This document shows positions 53,299-61,615 of a stretch of DNA of 64,000 nt, piece by piece. The stretch is from positions 107,785 to 171,784 of the forward strand of contig JAVJSU010000027.1 in NCBI GenBank assembly GCA_040219275.1, written 5' to 3'. Within the stretch, counting starts at the first letter, position 1, and every line of letters starts with the position of its first letter. This DNA is from JAVJSU01 sp040219275. Its GTDB lineage: Bacteria > Chloroflexota > Anaerolineae > Aggregatilineales > Phototrophicaceae. Made by a program: the position numbers and the translations under genes. A model generated the notes under the pieces. It worked only from the letters and a program-made list of their open reading frames with translations. It was not told the DNA's origin and did no database searches.

Positions 53299-54708
53299 TC
53301 AGATAATTCGTCCGGGGATTAACTTAAAGCGTTTCTTAATAGAGCTTCGTATCGACGTTCGAGTCCTACTGGGGTCACTTTGGCTGAGATGTAATGAACC
53401 GGTGTCGATGATGCCGGTTCTTTTTGTTCCAGCCGACAGACCCTCGCCTCGTCCACCGTCCTGACCACCCTGAACGAGTGCGTCAAGATAATTAAACGGT
53501 GGCTTCAACTCCATGCGGATGATCCTACCCTCCGGATTAATGACAATCCGTTTGACCATCTGTTTCAGTATATCACGTTGTCGCTGTGCTGTGTGTTCTT
53601 GATACCGATCTGCAATTTCTGAAATGACTGTCAACGCCGCATCCAGATCATCAACCACATCGCCCTGCTCCTGATGAATGAGTTCGACAGCGGCGGCAAT
53701 GCGCTGACGTTCGTCTTCATATTCGCGTGATAACTGCTCGAAAATCTGTGGACGCATTCCGTGTTCTGTGAATGCTCGCCAGAGATTAAGTTCCTTTTCT
53801 TCCAACTTCTTGATGGCAGTTTGCAGTGCCTGTGATTCGCGCTGACGGTTGTTGGTGTATTTGCTCATGTCTGCCAGATAGACTTTGCGAATTTCAGGAA
53901 TCAGCTCAGGATCAACTTGAATTGCCCGCAAGTGTTCTGGAATCTGTTCATCGACTTTCCAGCACAGAAAGTTCTGGTTGCTGGATTCGATGCAATAGTA
54001 CGCCACACCGCCGCGTTTACGGTTCGCATTTGGCATGGCACAGCGCAGTTTCTGGATTCTGCCATCGTCATGCTGAAGATAAACCAGCGCCTGCAACAGG
54101 TAGAAATGGCGTTTCTTCGGCGCAGGCATGAAATTGCGCTTCGCCAGAATACCCAATCCACGTTCAAATTCTTCAGTGCTGACCACCGGCTCCCACTCCG
54201 CTTTCACTGTTTTCGGTGGGATCTGCGCCCAGTCGTTTTCCATGACCACCCAGCCTGCATAATGCCAGTTATGGAATACCCGCGACAGAAACTGCACATA
54301 CTGCTCACGTTCACCATTCGCCTTAACTGTCACGAACGGCTTGCCATTTTTGAGGCGGTAGCCGCGCTCGTAGAGTTTCTCGCAAATTTCCGCCAGTGTG
54401 TATCGGTCAGTCAGCAATAAATCCCACGCATAACGCCAGACTTTCGCCTGCTCCGGATCGATTTCTACCCAGCGTTTGTATTTGGCGTGTCCGTGTCGAT
54501 CCTGCTCGGTGGCGTTTTCCAATCCAGAGACCCGTGCTTCTTTGTTCAGGTAGCCATCCGGAGCGCGCCATGGCCAACCGCCTTTCAGCAATTTCGACAA
54601 CATGCCGTTCATGCTCCGCTTGGCGATGACCGCCGCTTCACGCTTCGCCATGCCAAAGAGGATGTTGAGATAGAGGCGATCATCCATGTCAGCCGGATCA
54701 GATGACAA
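53299..54708 (-). pseudogene. Large serine recombinase, N-terminally truncated
   Basis: 469 residues remain from a TTG near 54708. The visible part starts at the end of the resolvase domain (VSSDPADMDD-like, then helix E FGMAKREAAVIAKRSMNGM), followed by the recombinase domain (PDGYLNKEARV), zinc ribbon (RCAMPN...YYCIES...FLCW) and a coiled coil (QALQTAIKKLEEKELNLW). The catalytic serine and first about 130 residues are missing; the upstream frame reaches an unrelated stop within about 75 bases. It is therefore probably inactive. The last about 30 codons read through the reverse complement of a tRNA 3'-end-like sequence (DPSRTRTS). Confidence 0.85.
53350..53376. other. tRNA 3'-end-like fragment inside the recombinase 3' end
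   Basis: GTTCGAGTCC at 53357-53366, followed by TACTGGGGTCA, resembles a T-arm and acceptor strand; the same 10-mer is in the neighbouring tRNA-Gln T-arm. The stems do not fold into a full tRNA. On the minus strand it encodes DPSRTRTS, a translation typical of tRNA antisense. It is a candidate attachment-site half. Confidence 0.5.
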
Positions 54709-54757
54709 ACATTTACCAAATAGACACGAACATTTACTGGATTTTATGTTACATAAA
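54705..54757. repeat. Direct repeats and palindrome at the recombinase truncation point (IS-terminus-like)
   Basis: ACAAACATTTAC (54705-54716) and ACGAACATTTAC (54726-54737) are 12-mers with one mismatch, 21 bases apart, followed by the palindrome TTTATGT-T-ACATAAA (54743-54757). Repeated motifs at an end are a habit of IS21-like elements, so this may be the scar of a lost insertion that removed the recombinase N-terminus. Confidence 0.4.
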
Positions 54758-54819
54758 GCATTTCAATAAAATCTCAGCCTCCTGTTACAATGTGTAGTGA
54801 TCGGGAAGCGAGACATGAT

Positions 54820-57456
54820 ATGCCGCCTTTATTGCGTACCAAAATCCAGATACCGCCTATCCGCACACAACACATTTACCGTGATCGCGTTTTGCAAAAA
54901 TTGAATGCAAAGAATGAATCGCGTCTTATTCTGGTTTCAGCCCCTGCCGGATTTGGCAAGTCATCTTGCTTGATCGAATGGGCGCATACATTACGTCAAC
55001 GTGATGTTGCGGTGGCGTGGTATGCGCTAGATGAGCAGGACAACGACCCGGTACGCTTCACCGCCTATCTACTTAAGGCGTTCAGTATCCTTGATATTCC
55101 CTTGCCAGCGTTGCCCGATGCAGATCAACAAATTACGATCCAAGAATCAGCAAATTATATCCTCAATTCCGTTACTGAATTTGCTAAACCCGTAGTTCTT
55201 TTGTTGGATGACTATCATCTCATCACGACCCCTCAAATCCACGATGCGATCAGTCGCCTATGCGAATATATGCCACCAAACATGCGTCTCGCCCTTGGAA
55301 CCCGTGCCGACCCACCGATACAATTAGCCCGCCTACGCGCACAGGGCGAGATCACCGAAGTTCGGATGGCTGATTTGCGTTTCACTACGGAGGAGACCAA
55401 ACACTGGCTACAAACGACATTAGGCTGGAGTCCGTCGACACAGGTGCTTACGCAACTTGATGGACTAACGGAAGGTTGGGCGGCCGCATTAGCACTTATC
55501 ATGATGAGCCAATCCCACTCCGATGAACAGGCGCTTGAAAACCAGCTTACGCGTTATTCGCTGTCTCAACGTCATATCTTTGACTACTTTGCGCGGGAAG
55601 TCTTCGAGCAACAATCAGATAATGTACAACACTTTCTACTAGACACATGTGTACTCAATCGTTTGTACCCGAACCTATGCAGTACGCTGACCGATAATCA
55701 TTCAGCCCCCCTGTTGTTAAACCAGATTGCTACCGAAAGTTTATTCGTCATCCCCCTTTCAGTGAGTGAGCCGATCTATCGTTATCATCATTTGTTTGAG
55801 CAATTCTTACGGCAATATCTGCAAATGCAAGACGCTGGATATTTCCGAAAACAGCATCGGCTAGCGGCACAATGGTATGCTGAACAGGATGACCTTGTTG
55901 AGGCAGTGCATCATGCTCTGGCATCTGAAGACTTCGATTTTTCAGCCCGCCTCATCGAAAACTATGCATGGGAAACGTTGACGGCCCGCGGTGAGATTAT
56001 GACCATCATGACGTGGTTAAAATCCTACCCAGTCGAGGCATTGGAGCGACATCCGCGCTTATGTCTTTACTTCTCACGGGCACTTTACCTGACAGGTGAT
56101 GTTGATGGATCTCAGAACTATTTACAGATTGGCATGGATGCACTAGAAAATAACCCCGACGCTATTCAAAATCGGGAGTCACTTCAAGCAATCGCCTATA
56201 ACTATAAGGCGACTCTCTCTGCTTATCATGGCGATGTAACGACGGGAATGTATTGGATTAAACAGGCGAAAGCACTACAGCAATTCGTCGATGGTGTCGA
56301 TCAAGTCAGGATCATGAATACAGATGCATTCTTGTATTATCTGATTGGCGATGTTCCGAGCGCACGACAAGCCTATGAGCACGCTTTAACGCTGGCTAAC
56401 CGAATCAATCATCATTACCTGCTGTTGGACGCTCACTACTATCTTGCTCAGATTGATCTGTTAGCGGGCGCGTTGCAAGCTGTGCATGATCGTTGTGAGA
56501 AGGTAATGGCACGATACACATCAAAGATTAACCCGCTCAGTATTATCATGTTGCCGTTAGCATCTGTACATTATCAACGCAATCACATCGTTGAGGCTGA
56601 ATCTATCCTGCGTGATGCCATCACTTTAGCAAGGCAGGGCAACATTCCTGATGCACTGTGGTTCAGCCATGTCTTATTGGCAGATGTGCTTTTGGCTCGT
56701 GGTGAAACCGAAGAAGCGGAGGTGTGTATCAACAAGGCATGGTCAATAGTGAGCCGATATAGTAGCCCGATGATGACCTCATTTGTCCGCGCCGCAGAAG
56801 CGCGAATATTGCTAGCGTCCGGTCAGATAGACAGGGCAACTGATTGGGCAAATGATTATCAGCAAATCGAGAAGACTGACAATCATCAAGATCATGAAAA
56901 CGTCATTCTGGCGCAGGTGTTTCTGGCACAGGGCAACACGGCAGAAGCCTTATCCCTGCTGACGCAATTAACGGAAGAAGCAAAGCGTGCAGGTCGCATG
57001 AAATACGTCATCCTCGGTGAGATATTACGGGCGCTCACATACCAATTATCCGGCGAGCATGACAAAGCTCTTGAAAGCATTGACGAGGCGCTAACACTCG
57101 CACAACCCCATAATTTTGTGCGCGTATTTCTGGATATAGGCAAACCCATTGTTAGGCTTCTGCGCTCTGCAATCAATCATCAGATTAAACCGGATTACGC
57201 TGGTTATCTGCTTGAGCTTGCCAATCAATCTGACGATTTTCAGCATCCTGCCGATGTGCTCACTGACCGTGAAATTGAAGTTCTAGAGCACATCGCCGGG
57301 GGAGCCAGCAATCAGGACATTGCGGAGTCGCTGGTCATCAGTTTAGGCACAGTCAAAAGCCACATCCACCACATCATGAACAAACTCGATGCACAAAATC
57401 GCACCGAGGCAGTTAGCAAAGCCCGAAGTTTAACGATCCTTAAAGAGGATAATTAG
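54820..57456 (+). CDS. LAL-type (MalT-like) LuxR-family transcriptional regulator
   Basis: 878 residues from ATG 54820 with GGAAG upstream; an ATG ten codons earlier gives a start unlike the family. N-terminal STAND ATPase: LLRTKIQIPPIR, Walker A VSAPAGFGKSS, Walker B VVLLLDDYHLI. The middle is a long helical TPR-like array, and the C-terminal LuxR helix-turn-helix is LTDREIEVLEHIAGGASNQDIAESLVISLGTVKSHIHHIMNKL. It is a signal-sensing activator; the inducer is unknown. It stands at the head of the accessory gene group and probably controls the genes that follow or are divergent. Confidence 0.92.
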   Translation: MPPLLRTKIQIPPIRTQHIYRDRVLQKLNAKNESRLILVSAPAGFGKSSCLIEWAHTLRQRDVAVAWYALDEQDNDPVRFTAYLLKAFSILDIPLPALPDADQQITIQESANYILNSVTEFAKPVVLLLDDYHLITTPQIHDAISRLCEYMPPNMRLALGTRADPPIQLARLRAQGEITEVRMADLRFTTEETKHWLQTTLGWSPSTQVLTQLDGLTEGWAAALALIMMSQSHSDEQALENQLTRYSLSQRHIFDYFAREVFEQQSDNVQHFLLDTCVLNRLYPNLCSTLTDNHSAPLLLNQIATESLFVIPLSVSEPIYRYHHLFEQFLRQYLQMQDAGYFRKQHRLAAQWYAEQDDLVEAVHHALASEDFDFSARLIENYAWETLTARGEIMTIMTWLKSYPVEALERHPRLCLYFSRALYLTGDVDGSQNYLQIGMDALENNPDAIQNRESLQAIAYNYKATLSAYHGDVTTGMYWIKQAKALQQFVDGVDQVRIMNTDAFLYYLIGDVPSARQAYEHALTLANRINHHYLLLDAHYYLAQIDLLAGALQAVHDRCEKVMARYTSKINPLSIIMLPLASVHYQRNHIVEAESILRDAITLARQGNIPDALWFSHVLLADVLLARGETEEAEVCINKAWSIVSRYSSPMMTSFVRAAEARILLASGQIDRATDWANDYQQIEKTDNHQDHENVILAQVFLAQGNTAEALSLLTQLTEEAKRAGRMKYVILGEILRALTYQLSGEHDKALESIDEALTLAQPHNFVRVFLDIGKPIVRLLRSAINHQIKPDYAGYLLELANQSDDFQHPADVLTDREIEVLEHIAGGASNQDIAESLVISLGTVKSHIHHIMNKLDAQNRTEAVSKARSLTILKEDN

Positions 57457-57538
57457 CATTGTGATTTGGCGGTTCAAAATCCGGCATCTACAATATGGTT
57501 CTGTATCGCCCTGCTAATCGTTACCTGCTCAACAGCCA

Positions 57539-57703
57539 TCAACAAATATCATCGAAGGGTGAAGTGATGACTTTACTCTTCCTGCTGACCCGTTGATATG
57601 CCAGACGTATATCACGCAGATAAGCTGGCGAACCGAGCACAACCGCCATGATTATTCCGGGAATACCCCAACCCAACGTTTTCCTGAACATCATTATGTC
57701 CAT
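57539..57703 (-). CDS. Small single-span membrane protein (54 residues)
   Basis: ATG 57703 overlaps the TAA of the upstream membrane-protein gene (TAATG) and the frame runs 54 codons to TGA 57539-57541. The translation starts MDIMMFRKTLGWG, followed by a hydrophobic segment (IPGIIMAVVLGSPAYL) and a basic/polar tail (RDIRLAYQRVSRKSK). The overlap, a credible membrane span and the positive-inside tail support a real gene. I do not recognise it. An alternative overlapping frame (57612-57839) has no such support. Confidence 0.5.
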   Translation of the reverse strand: MDIMMFRKTLGWGIPGIIMAVVLGSPAYLRDIRLAYQRVSRKSKVITSPFDDIC

Positions 57704-58116
57704 TAGGGTCGGAGGCTAATGACGGTAATGTGCCTACCCAACACCGCCCAAAGTAGCACAATATCCACCAGAAGCGGGAAAATCGCCCAGCCAGAGAACC
57801 AGATGATCTGTAGGAAAATCGAGAGCATAGCACCGACAATGATTAACCATACGAACCACTGATCTGGCACGACCCACTTCATAAGAGCCGCCGCCGCCAT
57901 AAGAAAGCACAATGTAGACGTTGCCGCCAGAACAGGCGTGAGTGTATTCAGAAGGTCGCCAGATGAAAGCAGTGTTTTTGTTTCCTCCGCAAAGGGCCAG
58001 ATTAATCGACCACCTACCCACCATGGTGGTGGCGCATCACCAACTTGAAGCGGAACCAGCGCACTGAGGTTGAGTTGTGCGCCTAAAAGCAACAAGACAA
58101 GCACTACAATCCACAT
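57703..58116 (-). CDS. Small membrane protein of unknown function
   Basis: 137 residues with about four membrane helices (MWIVVLVLLLLGAQL, LTPVLAATSTLCFLMAAAALM, WFVWLIIVGAMLSIFLQIIWF, IFPLLVDIVLLWAVLG). The loop after helix 1 is Pro/Trp-rich (VGDAPPPWWVGGRLIWPF). It is not assigned to a family. It follows the 283-residue membrane protein by 66 bases on the same strand and overlaps the 54-residue ORF downstream, so the three may form one unit. Confidence 0.7.
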   Translation of the reverse strand: MWIVVLVLLLLGAQLNLSALVPLQVGDAPPPWWVGGRLIWPFAEETKTLLSSGDLLNTLTPVLAATSTLCFLMAAAALMKWVVPDQWFVWLIIVGAMLSIFLQIIWFSGWAIFPLLVDIVLLWAVLGRHITVISLRP

Positions 58117-58182
58117 TTTTTATTTCCTTAATCCCTATGGGGAAAACCTGTTCGTGACTAAATTAACCAGAATATCTGATCT

Positions 58183-59034
58183 TTATGCCTCCACATTGCG
58201 TAGTAATCCGATCAGCGCACCACCGATGAGGATGGTTGTTACTGCAAAAATTATCACAGGTGCGAGGCTGTCTATAACCTCCCAACGCGCCTGATTAACG
58301 ACCATTGCGCCCACTGCAAGGCCCATGATAACCCCGAATGAAAGGGTTGCTCCGGTAATTACCAAGCCCATAGGTTTACGTTGCCAGAGTAGCACTGCTC
58401 CGACCAACAGAAGCGGTAAGTAGAAGCCCATATCGAGCACATGAACTGCTGATGTGGGAATTTTATCCGTGATGACCGCTTCGGGAACGGTGTTATTCAG
58501 TACTGCGGGAATCAGATCACTCAGCCACAGTCCGTAGTACGCAAAAGCGATGAAGCCCGCGATCAAACTCACCACACGAACAGGCGTTTTTTCACTAAGG
58601 CGCACATCGTCCAGTTTAATGTTCAAGAAACCCAATAAGGTGCCGTAAAATGCACCGCCCAATATGAGCACATAAAACAGAAACAGCTGATTAAACTCCA
58701 CCTGAAATGCAGAGATGGCATAGGTATATGCGAGATAAGTCATCGTACCGAGCCAGACAATGCGCCCCCGAATGGACTCGTGTGCCACATACCATGTGCT
58801 AAGTAACAATGCAGGCAGTGCCACGATCAACGTAACGAGGTCCTGTGCCTGCCCTTGCGCGGCGAGACTTTCCGAATTCTTATACACATCCGCAGGGTTG
58901 ATTACACCCGACAGCGCGACAATCAATGTGCTGATGGCAACCGGTACAGTCAGCCAGAGGTAGAAGGGAATGTTTAGCCGTGTTTCTTGTCGTAGAGCAC
59001 TTTTTTGTTGGTTATTTAGTAACGCTTGTGACAT
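58183..59034 (-). CDS. Polytopic membrane protein of unknown function
   Basis: 283 residues with about eight membrane helices (for example FYLWLTVPVAISTLIVALSGVI, LVTLIVALPALLLSTWYV, LFLFYVLILGGAFYGTLLGFL). The first 23 residues are cytoplasmic and charged. I do not recognise the family and see no transport motif. It is divergent to the gene at 59304 across a 269-base gap that contains CCACCGGTGG (59239-59248), a possible operator. Confidence 0.7.
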   Translation of the reverse strand: MSQALLNNQQKSALRQETRLNIPFYLWLTVPVAISTLIVALSGVINPADVYKNSESLAAQGQAQDLVTLIVALPALLLSTWYVAHESIRGRIVWLGTMTYLAYTYAISAFQVEFNQLFLFYVLILGGAFYGTLLGFLNIKLDDVRLSEKTPVRVVSLIAGFIAFAYYGLWLSDLIPAVLNNTVPEAVITDKIPTSAVHVLDMGFYLPLLLVGAVLLWQRKPMGLVITGATLSFGVIMGLAVGAMVVNQARWEVIDSLAPVIIFAVTTILIGGALIGLLRNVEA

Positions 59035-59303
59035 TTTCTTATCGCCTTACAACTTGTACTTACGTTAATTCTCCGATCTCTATAGCGCCCTGCCAAGTGA
59101 TGAATCTCAGCTATTGAAATGATAAAAGTAATATTTCGGGACGATATTTTTATCCCATATTTCATTTCACGTTTACACCTCGATTCTGATCGTTTCTACG
59201 CCTGAAATTATCAAAATCTAACTTCTGGTTGATGACAGCCACCGGTGGTTTACGGCTATCGTGAAGATAGAAAGTTACAGATAAACACCTGAAAGGCTAC
59301 ATC

Positions 59304-59828
59304 ATGAGCAAGAACATTCTTATCGGTATCGCACTCGTCTTAACGCTGAGCTGTGCATTGACTGTCGCGCTCGTTCAGCAACTAACAGATTCTGATCGCG
59401 TGGAAACTATCGCGCATCGCATTGCAGATTTCGACCTTCCGGCAGGCTATCAAACCGATTACGCGGTTGACGTGCTGGATTACACCATCGCCGCCTATAA
59501 ATCCGATGACGAACAGACACATCTGGTTTTTGTGCAGGGACCCTCCGGCATTATCCCGAATGAATCGGTCATCGCTGGTTACATTCCAAATACGTCGCGT
59601 CATGCGGATTGGCACGCCACAACCGTCTTATCTACTGAACAACGTACTATCCGCGATCAACCTGCTACGCTGACGATCAGTGAACGCACAAACGGCGAGG
59701 GACAGCGGTATCGTAGCGCAAATCTGGTTTTTTCTGGACGTGAAGGCACCGCCCTACTCGTCTTCAACCAGCCCGTGACGCAATGGGACGATGAGTCGGT
59801 TGATACGTTTATCCAATCTATTCATTAG
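59304..59828 (+). CDS. Small secreted or membrane-anchored protein of unknown function
   Basis: 174 residues starting with a single hydrophobic segment (ILIGIALVLTLSCALTVALVQQL) as signal peptide or anchor; AAGG precedes the start. The rest is soluble and beta-rich (YQTDYAVDVLDYTIAAYKSDDEQTHLVFVQGP). Family not recognised; the pattern is similar to small proteins reporting on or binding envelope components, but that is only impression. It lies 92 bases before the next gene of the same kind. Confidence 0.65.
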   Translation: MSKNILIGIALVLTLSCALTVALVQQLTDSDRVETIAHRIADFDLPAGYQTDYAVDVLDYTIAAYKSDDEQTHLVFVQGPSGIIPNESVIAGYIPNTSRHADWHATTVLSTEQRTIRDQPATLTISERTNGEGQRYRSANLVFSGREGTALLVFNQPVTQWDDESVDTFIQSIH

Positions 59829-59920
59829 AGAACCAAATACCCCACATCCCGCCGAAGGGAAGATGTGGGAGCGTCTGAAAATCACTCAATAATCGTTTAT
59901 CAATTTTTGGAGCGATTGCC

Positions 59921-60316
59921 ATGAAATATCAACTTTATACGTTTGTGATGCTGGTAACTGTACTAACGTTTGCGACTTGCCAGACATTTATTGAAGCCAG
60001 TGTCTCGATAAGCAATAGCTCAGGACGCGTCGCGAATGTTGACCGGACTCGGATCGGGTTCACAGCGATAGTAATTTATGTAGATGCACATGTCACGGTG
60101 ATGCAGAGGGCTAACGGTCAGTTGACTATCCAATCAGATGACGAAGATCTCAGGGTAGCCATCCAACCAGCGTTTTATCAGGAACCACTGATGATCTCTA
60201 TAGACCTAACTAACTTAGCGCAGAGTGAATTTGTTGGAAGCCGTGAGCTTGTAGCAGAGAGCGTAGAACCACTTTACATGCACTTTAGCCACGTTAAGAA
60301 ACAAGACCTATCTTGA
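59921..60316 (+). CDS. Small exported protein, lipoprotein-like N-terminus
   Basis: 131 residues from ATG 59921 behind GGAG. A hydrophobic N-terminus ends in LTFATCQTF, where the cysteine could be a lipid site, though the lipobox is poor. The remaining part (VDRTRIGFTAIVIYVDAHVTVM, LREL-free) is beta-rich. The family is not recognised. Its stop lies close to the hydrolase gene that follows. Confidence 0.6.
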   Translation: MKYQLYTFVMLVTVLTFATCQTFIEASVSISNSSGRVANVDRTRIGFTAIVIYVDAHVTVMQRANGQLTIQSDDEDLRVAIQPAFYQEPLMISIDLTNLAQSEFVGSRELVAESVEPLYMHFSHVKKQDLS

Positions 60317-60336
60317 ACAATACATGCGAGGACATG

Positions 60337-61224
60337 ATGAAAAAACTAATCACCAAACGAGGAAAACTAATGCGGTTAAGTGGCATCGTGCTGGTGCTAT
60401 TGATCGTCGCAATTTATATCGGATTGCCAACGATTATGGCAGTGGGCGTTATCATGCCAGATGCTGACAACACCGGTGAGCCACCGGAAGGCTTCACGAA
60501 TGTCACACTCACCACCCGTGATGACGTTCAGCTAGCGGCATGGTATGCAGAACCTGAAAACGGCGCAGTCATCATTTTGCTTCATGGTGCGGGTAACGAA
60601 CGCGAAGACGTGCGTGAACATGCCCTTATGCTCCACGAAAACGGCTTCGGGGTACTCGCTATGAATTTACGCGGACACGGCGACAGCACGGGACGTATCA
60701 ATCGTCTTGGATGGGATGGGTCTCTGGATGTTGGCGCGGCGGTGGATTACCTTTCGGGACGCGACAATGTCGACTTTATTGGCGCTTTGGGGCTGTCCAT
60801 GGGTGGCGAAATATTACTCGGTGCGGCATCTCAATACCCGATCATAGGGGCGATTGTCGCCGATGGTGCGACCTTCCGTGCGGTTGATGATTATGTCAGT
60901 TTGCCATCAAATCGCCCACTTTACCGCAATATGGTCACCGGCATTTTCACATTCATGGTCAGCGTTTTTACAGGCGACCAACAACCTTCACCCACCCTGC
61001 TTAACTCAATTCGGGCGGCGGACTCCACATCTTTCCTGTTTATCGCCGCTGGCAATGTTGGCGAAGAAATCGACTATAACGAGATGTTTCATCACGAGGT
61101 GGCAGATCGTAGTGAACTATGGATCATCCCGGATGTGGGGCACACACAGGGCTTTACACGGAATCGCACTGAATACGAACAACGGCTCATTAACTTCTTC
61201 ACAACAGCGTTGAGTGATCTATAG
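60337..61224 (+). CDS. Membrane-anchored alpha/beta hydrolase
   Basis: 295 residues from ATG 60337 (GAGG upstream; TTG 60313 overlapping the previous stop is less likely). An N-terminal signal anchor (LSGIVLVLLIVAIYIGLPTIMAV) is followed by the catalytic domain: ILLHGAGNERED (oxyanion), nucleophile GLSMGGE and His in VGHTQGF. This places the active site outside the cytoplasm. Its family resembles BAAT/YqiA-like esterases acting on acyl esters. Substrate unknown. Confidence 0.85.
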   Translation: MKKLITKRGKLMRLSGIVLVLLIVAIYIGLPTIMAVGVIMPDADNTGEPPEGFTNVTLTTRDDVQLAAWYAEPENGAVIILLHGAGNEREDVREHALMLHENGFGVLAMNLRGHGDSTGRINRLGWDGSLDVGAAVDYLSGRDNVDFIGALGLSMGGEILLGAASQYPIIGAIVADGATFRAVDDYVSLPSNRPLYRNMVTGIFTFMVSVFTGDQQPSPTLLNSIRAADSTSFLFIAAGNVGEEIDYNEMFHHEVADRSELWIIPDVGHTQGFTRNRTEYEQRLINFFTTALSDL

Positions 61225-61243
61225 ATAGAAACCGGTGGCGACA

Positions 61244-61591
61244 ATGAACAAGCACCTACAACAACGTATCGAAGCCCTCCTCGCCCTCTATGATCGTGCG
61301 ACATTGGCGACCTGTGGACAAGCGGGGATACAGATCAGTGTCGTAGCGTTTCACGTACAGAATCTGCGCTTGTATCTGTTTATTCCACACAGTTCTGACC
61401 ATCTTTTTAATCTGGAATCGGAACAGGCGCTTGCCCTGCTCTCACCCGCATGGAAATTGTATGGAAAGGGTGTAATCACCAAAGACATTATCGCACCTCA
61501 TGAATGGCAGATAACAACCAGAGTTGAGCCGACTCGCCTGCACATCCTGAGTAATGATGGACTAAGTACAGTTGAAACCATTGATTTCTAA
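61244..61591 (+). CDS. Pyridoxamine 5'-phosphate oxidase-like FMN-binding split-barrel protein
   Basis: 115 residues from ATG 61244 (GGTGG upstream; GTG 61235 is less likely). The pattern LYDRATLATCGQAGIQISVVAFHVQNLRLYLFIPHSSDHLFNL matches the split beta-barrel family, which bind FMN, F420 or haem. It is short for the family, and the role is unknown. It follows the hydrolase by 19 bases and precedes the next hydrolase by 24. Confidence 0.8.
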   Translation: MNKHLQQRIEALLALYDRATLATCGQAGIQISVVAFHVQNLRLYLFIPHSSDHLFNLESEQALALLSPAWKLYGKGVITKDIIAPHEWQITTRVEPTRLHILSNDGLSTVETIDF

Positions 61592-61615
61592 ACCTGAACC
61601 TCCCAAAAGGAGATT

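Noticed and set aside
53346..53380. Second complete tRNA gene
   Set aside because: Only a T-arm-like piece is present; no acceptor or anticodon stem can be formed with upstream sequence.
57612..57839. 75-codon ORF in the membrane-protein region
   Set aside because: It overlaps the 137-residue membrane protein in another frame; the 54-codon frame is better supported by its overlap and membrane span.
59239..59248. CCACCGGTGG palindrome as a proven operator
   Set aside because: Ten-base palindrome alone in the divergent gap; no second copy beside the other island genes, so it is only mentioned as a possibility.
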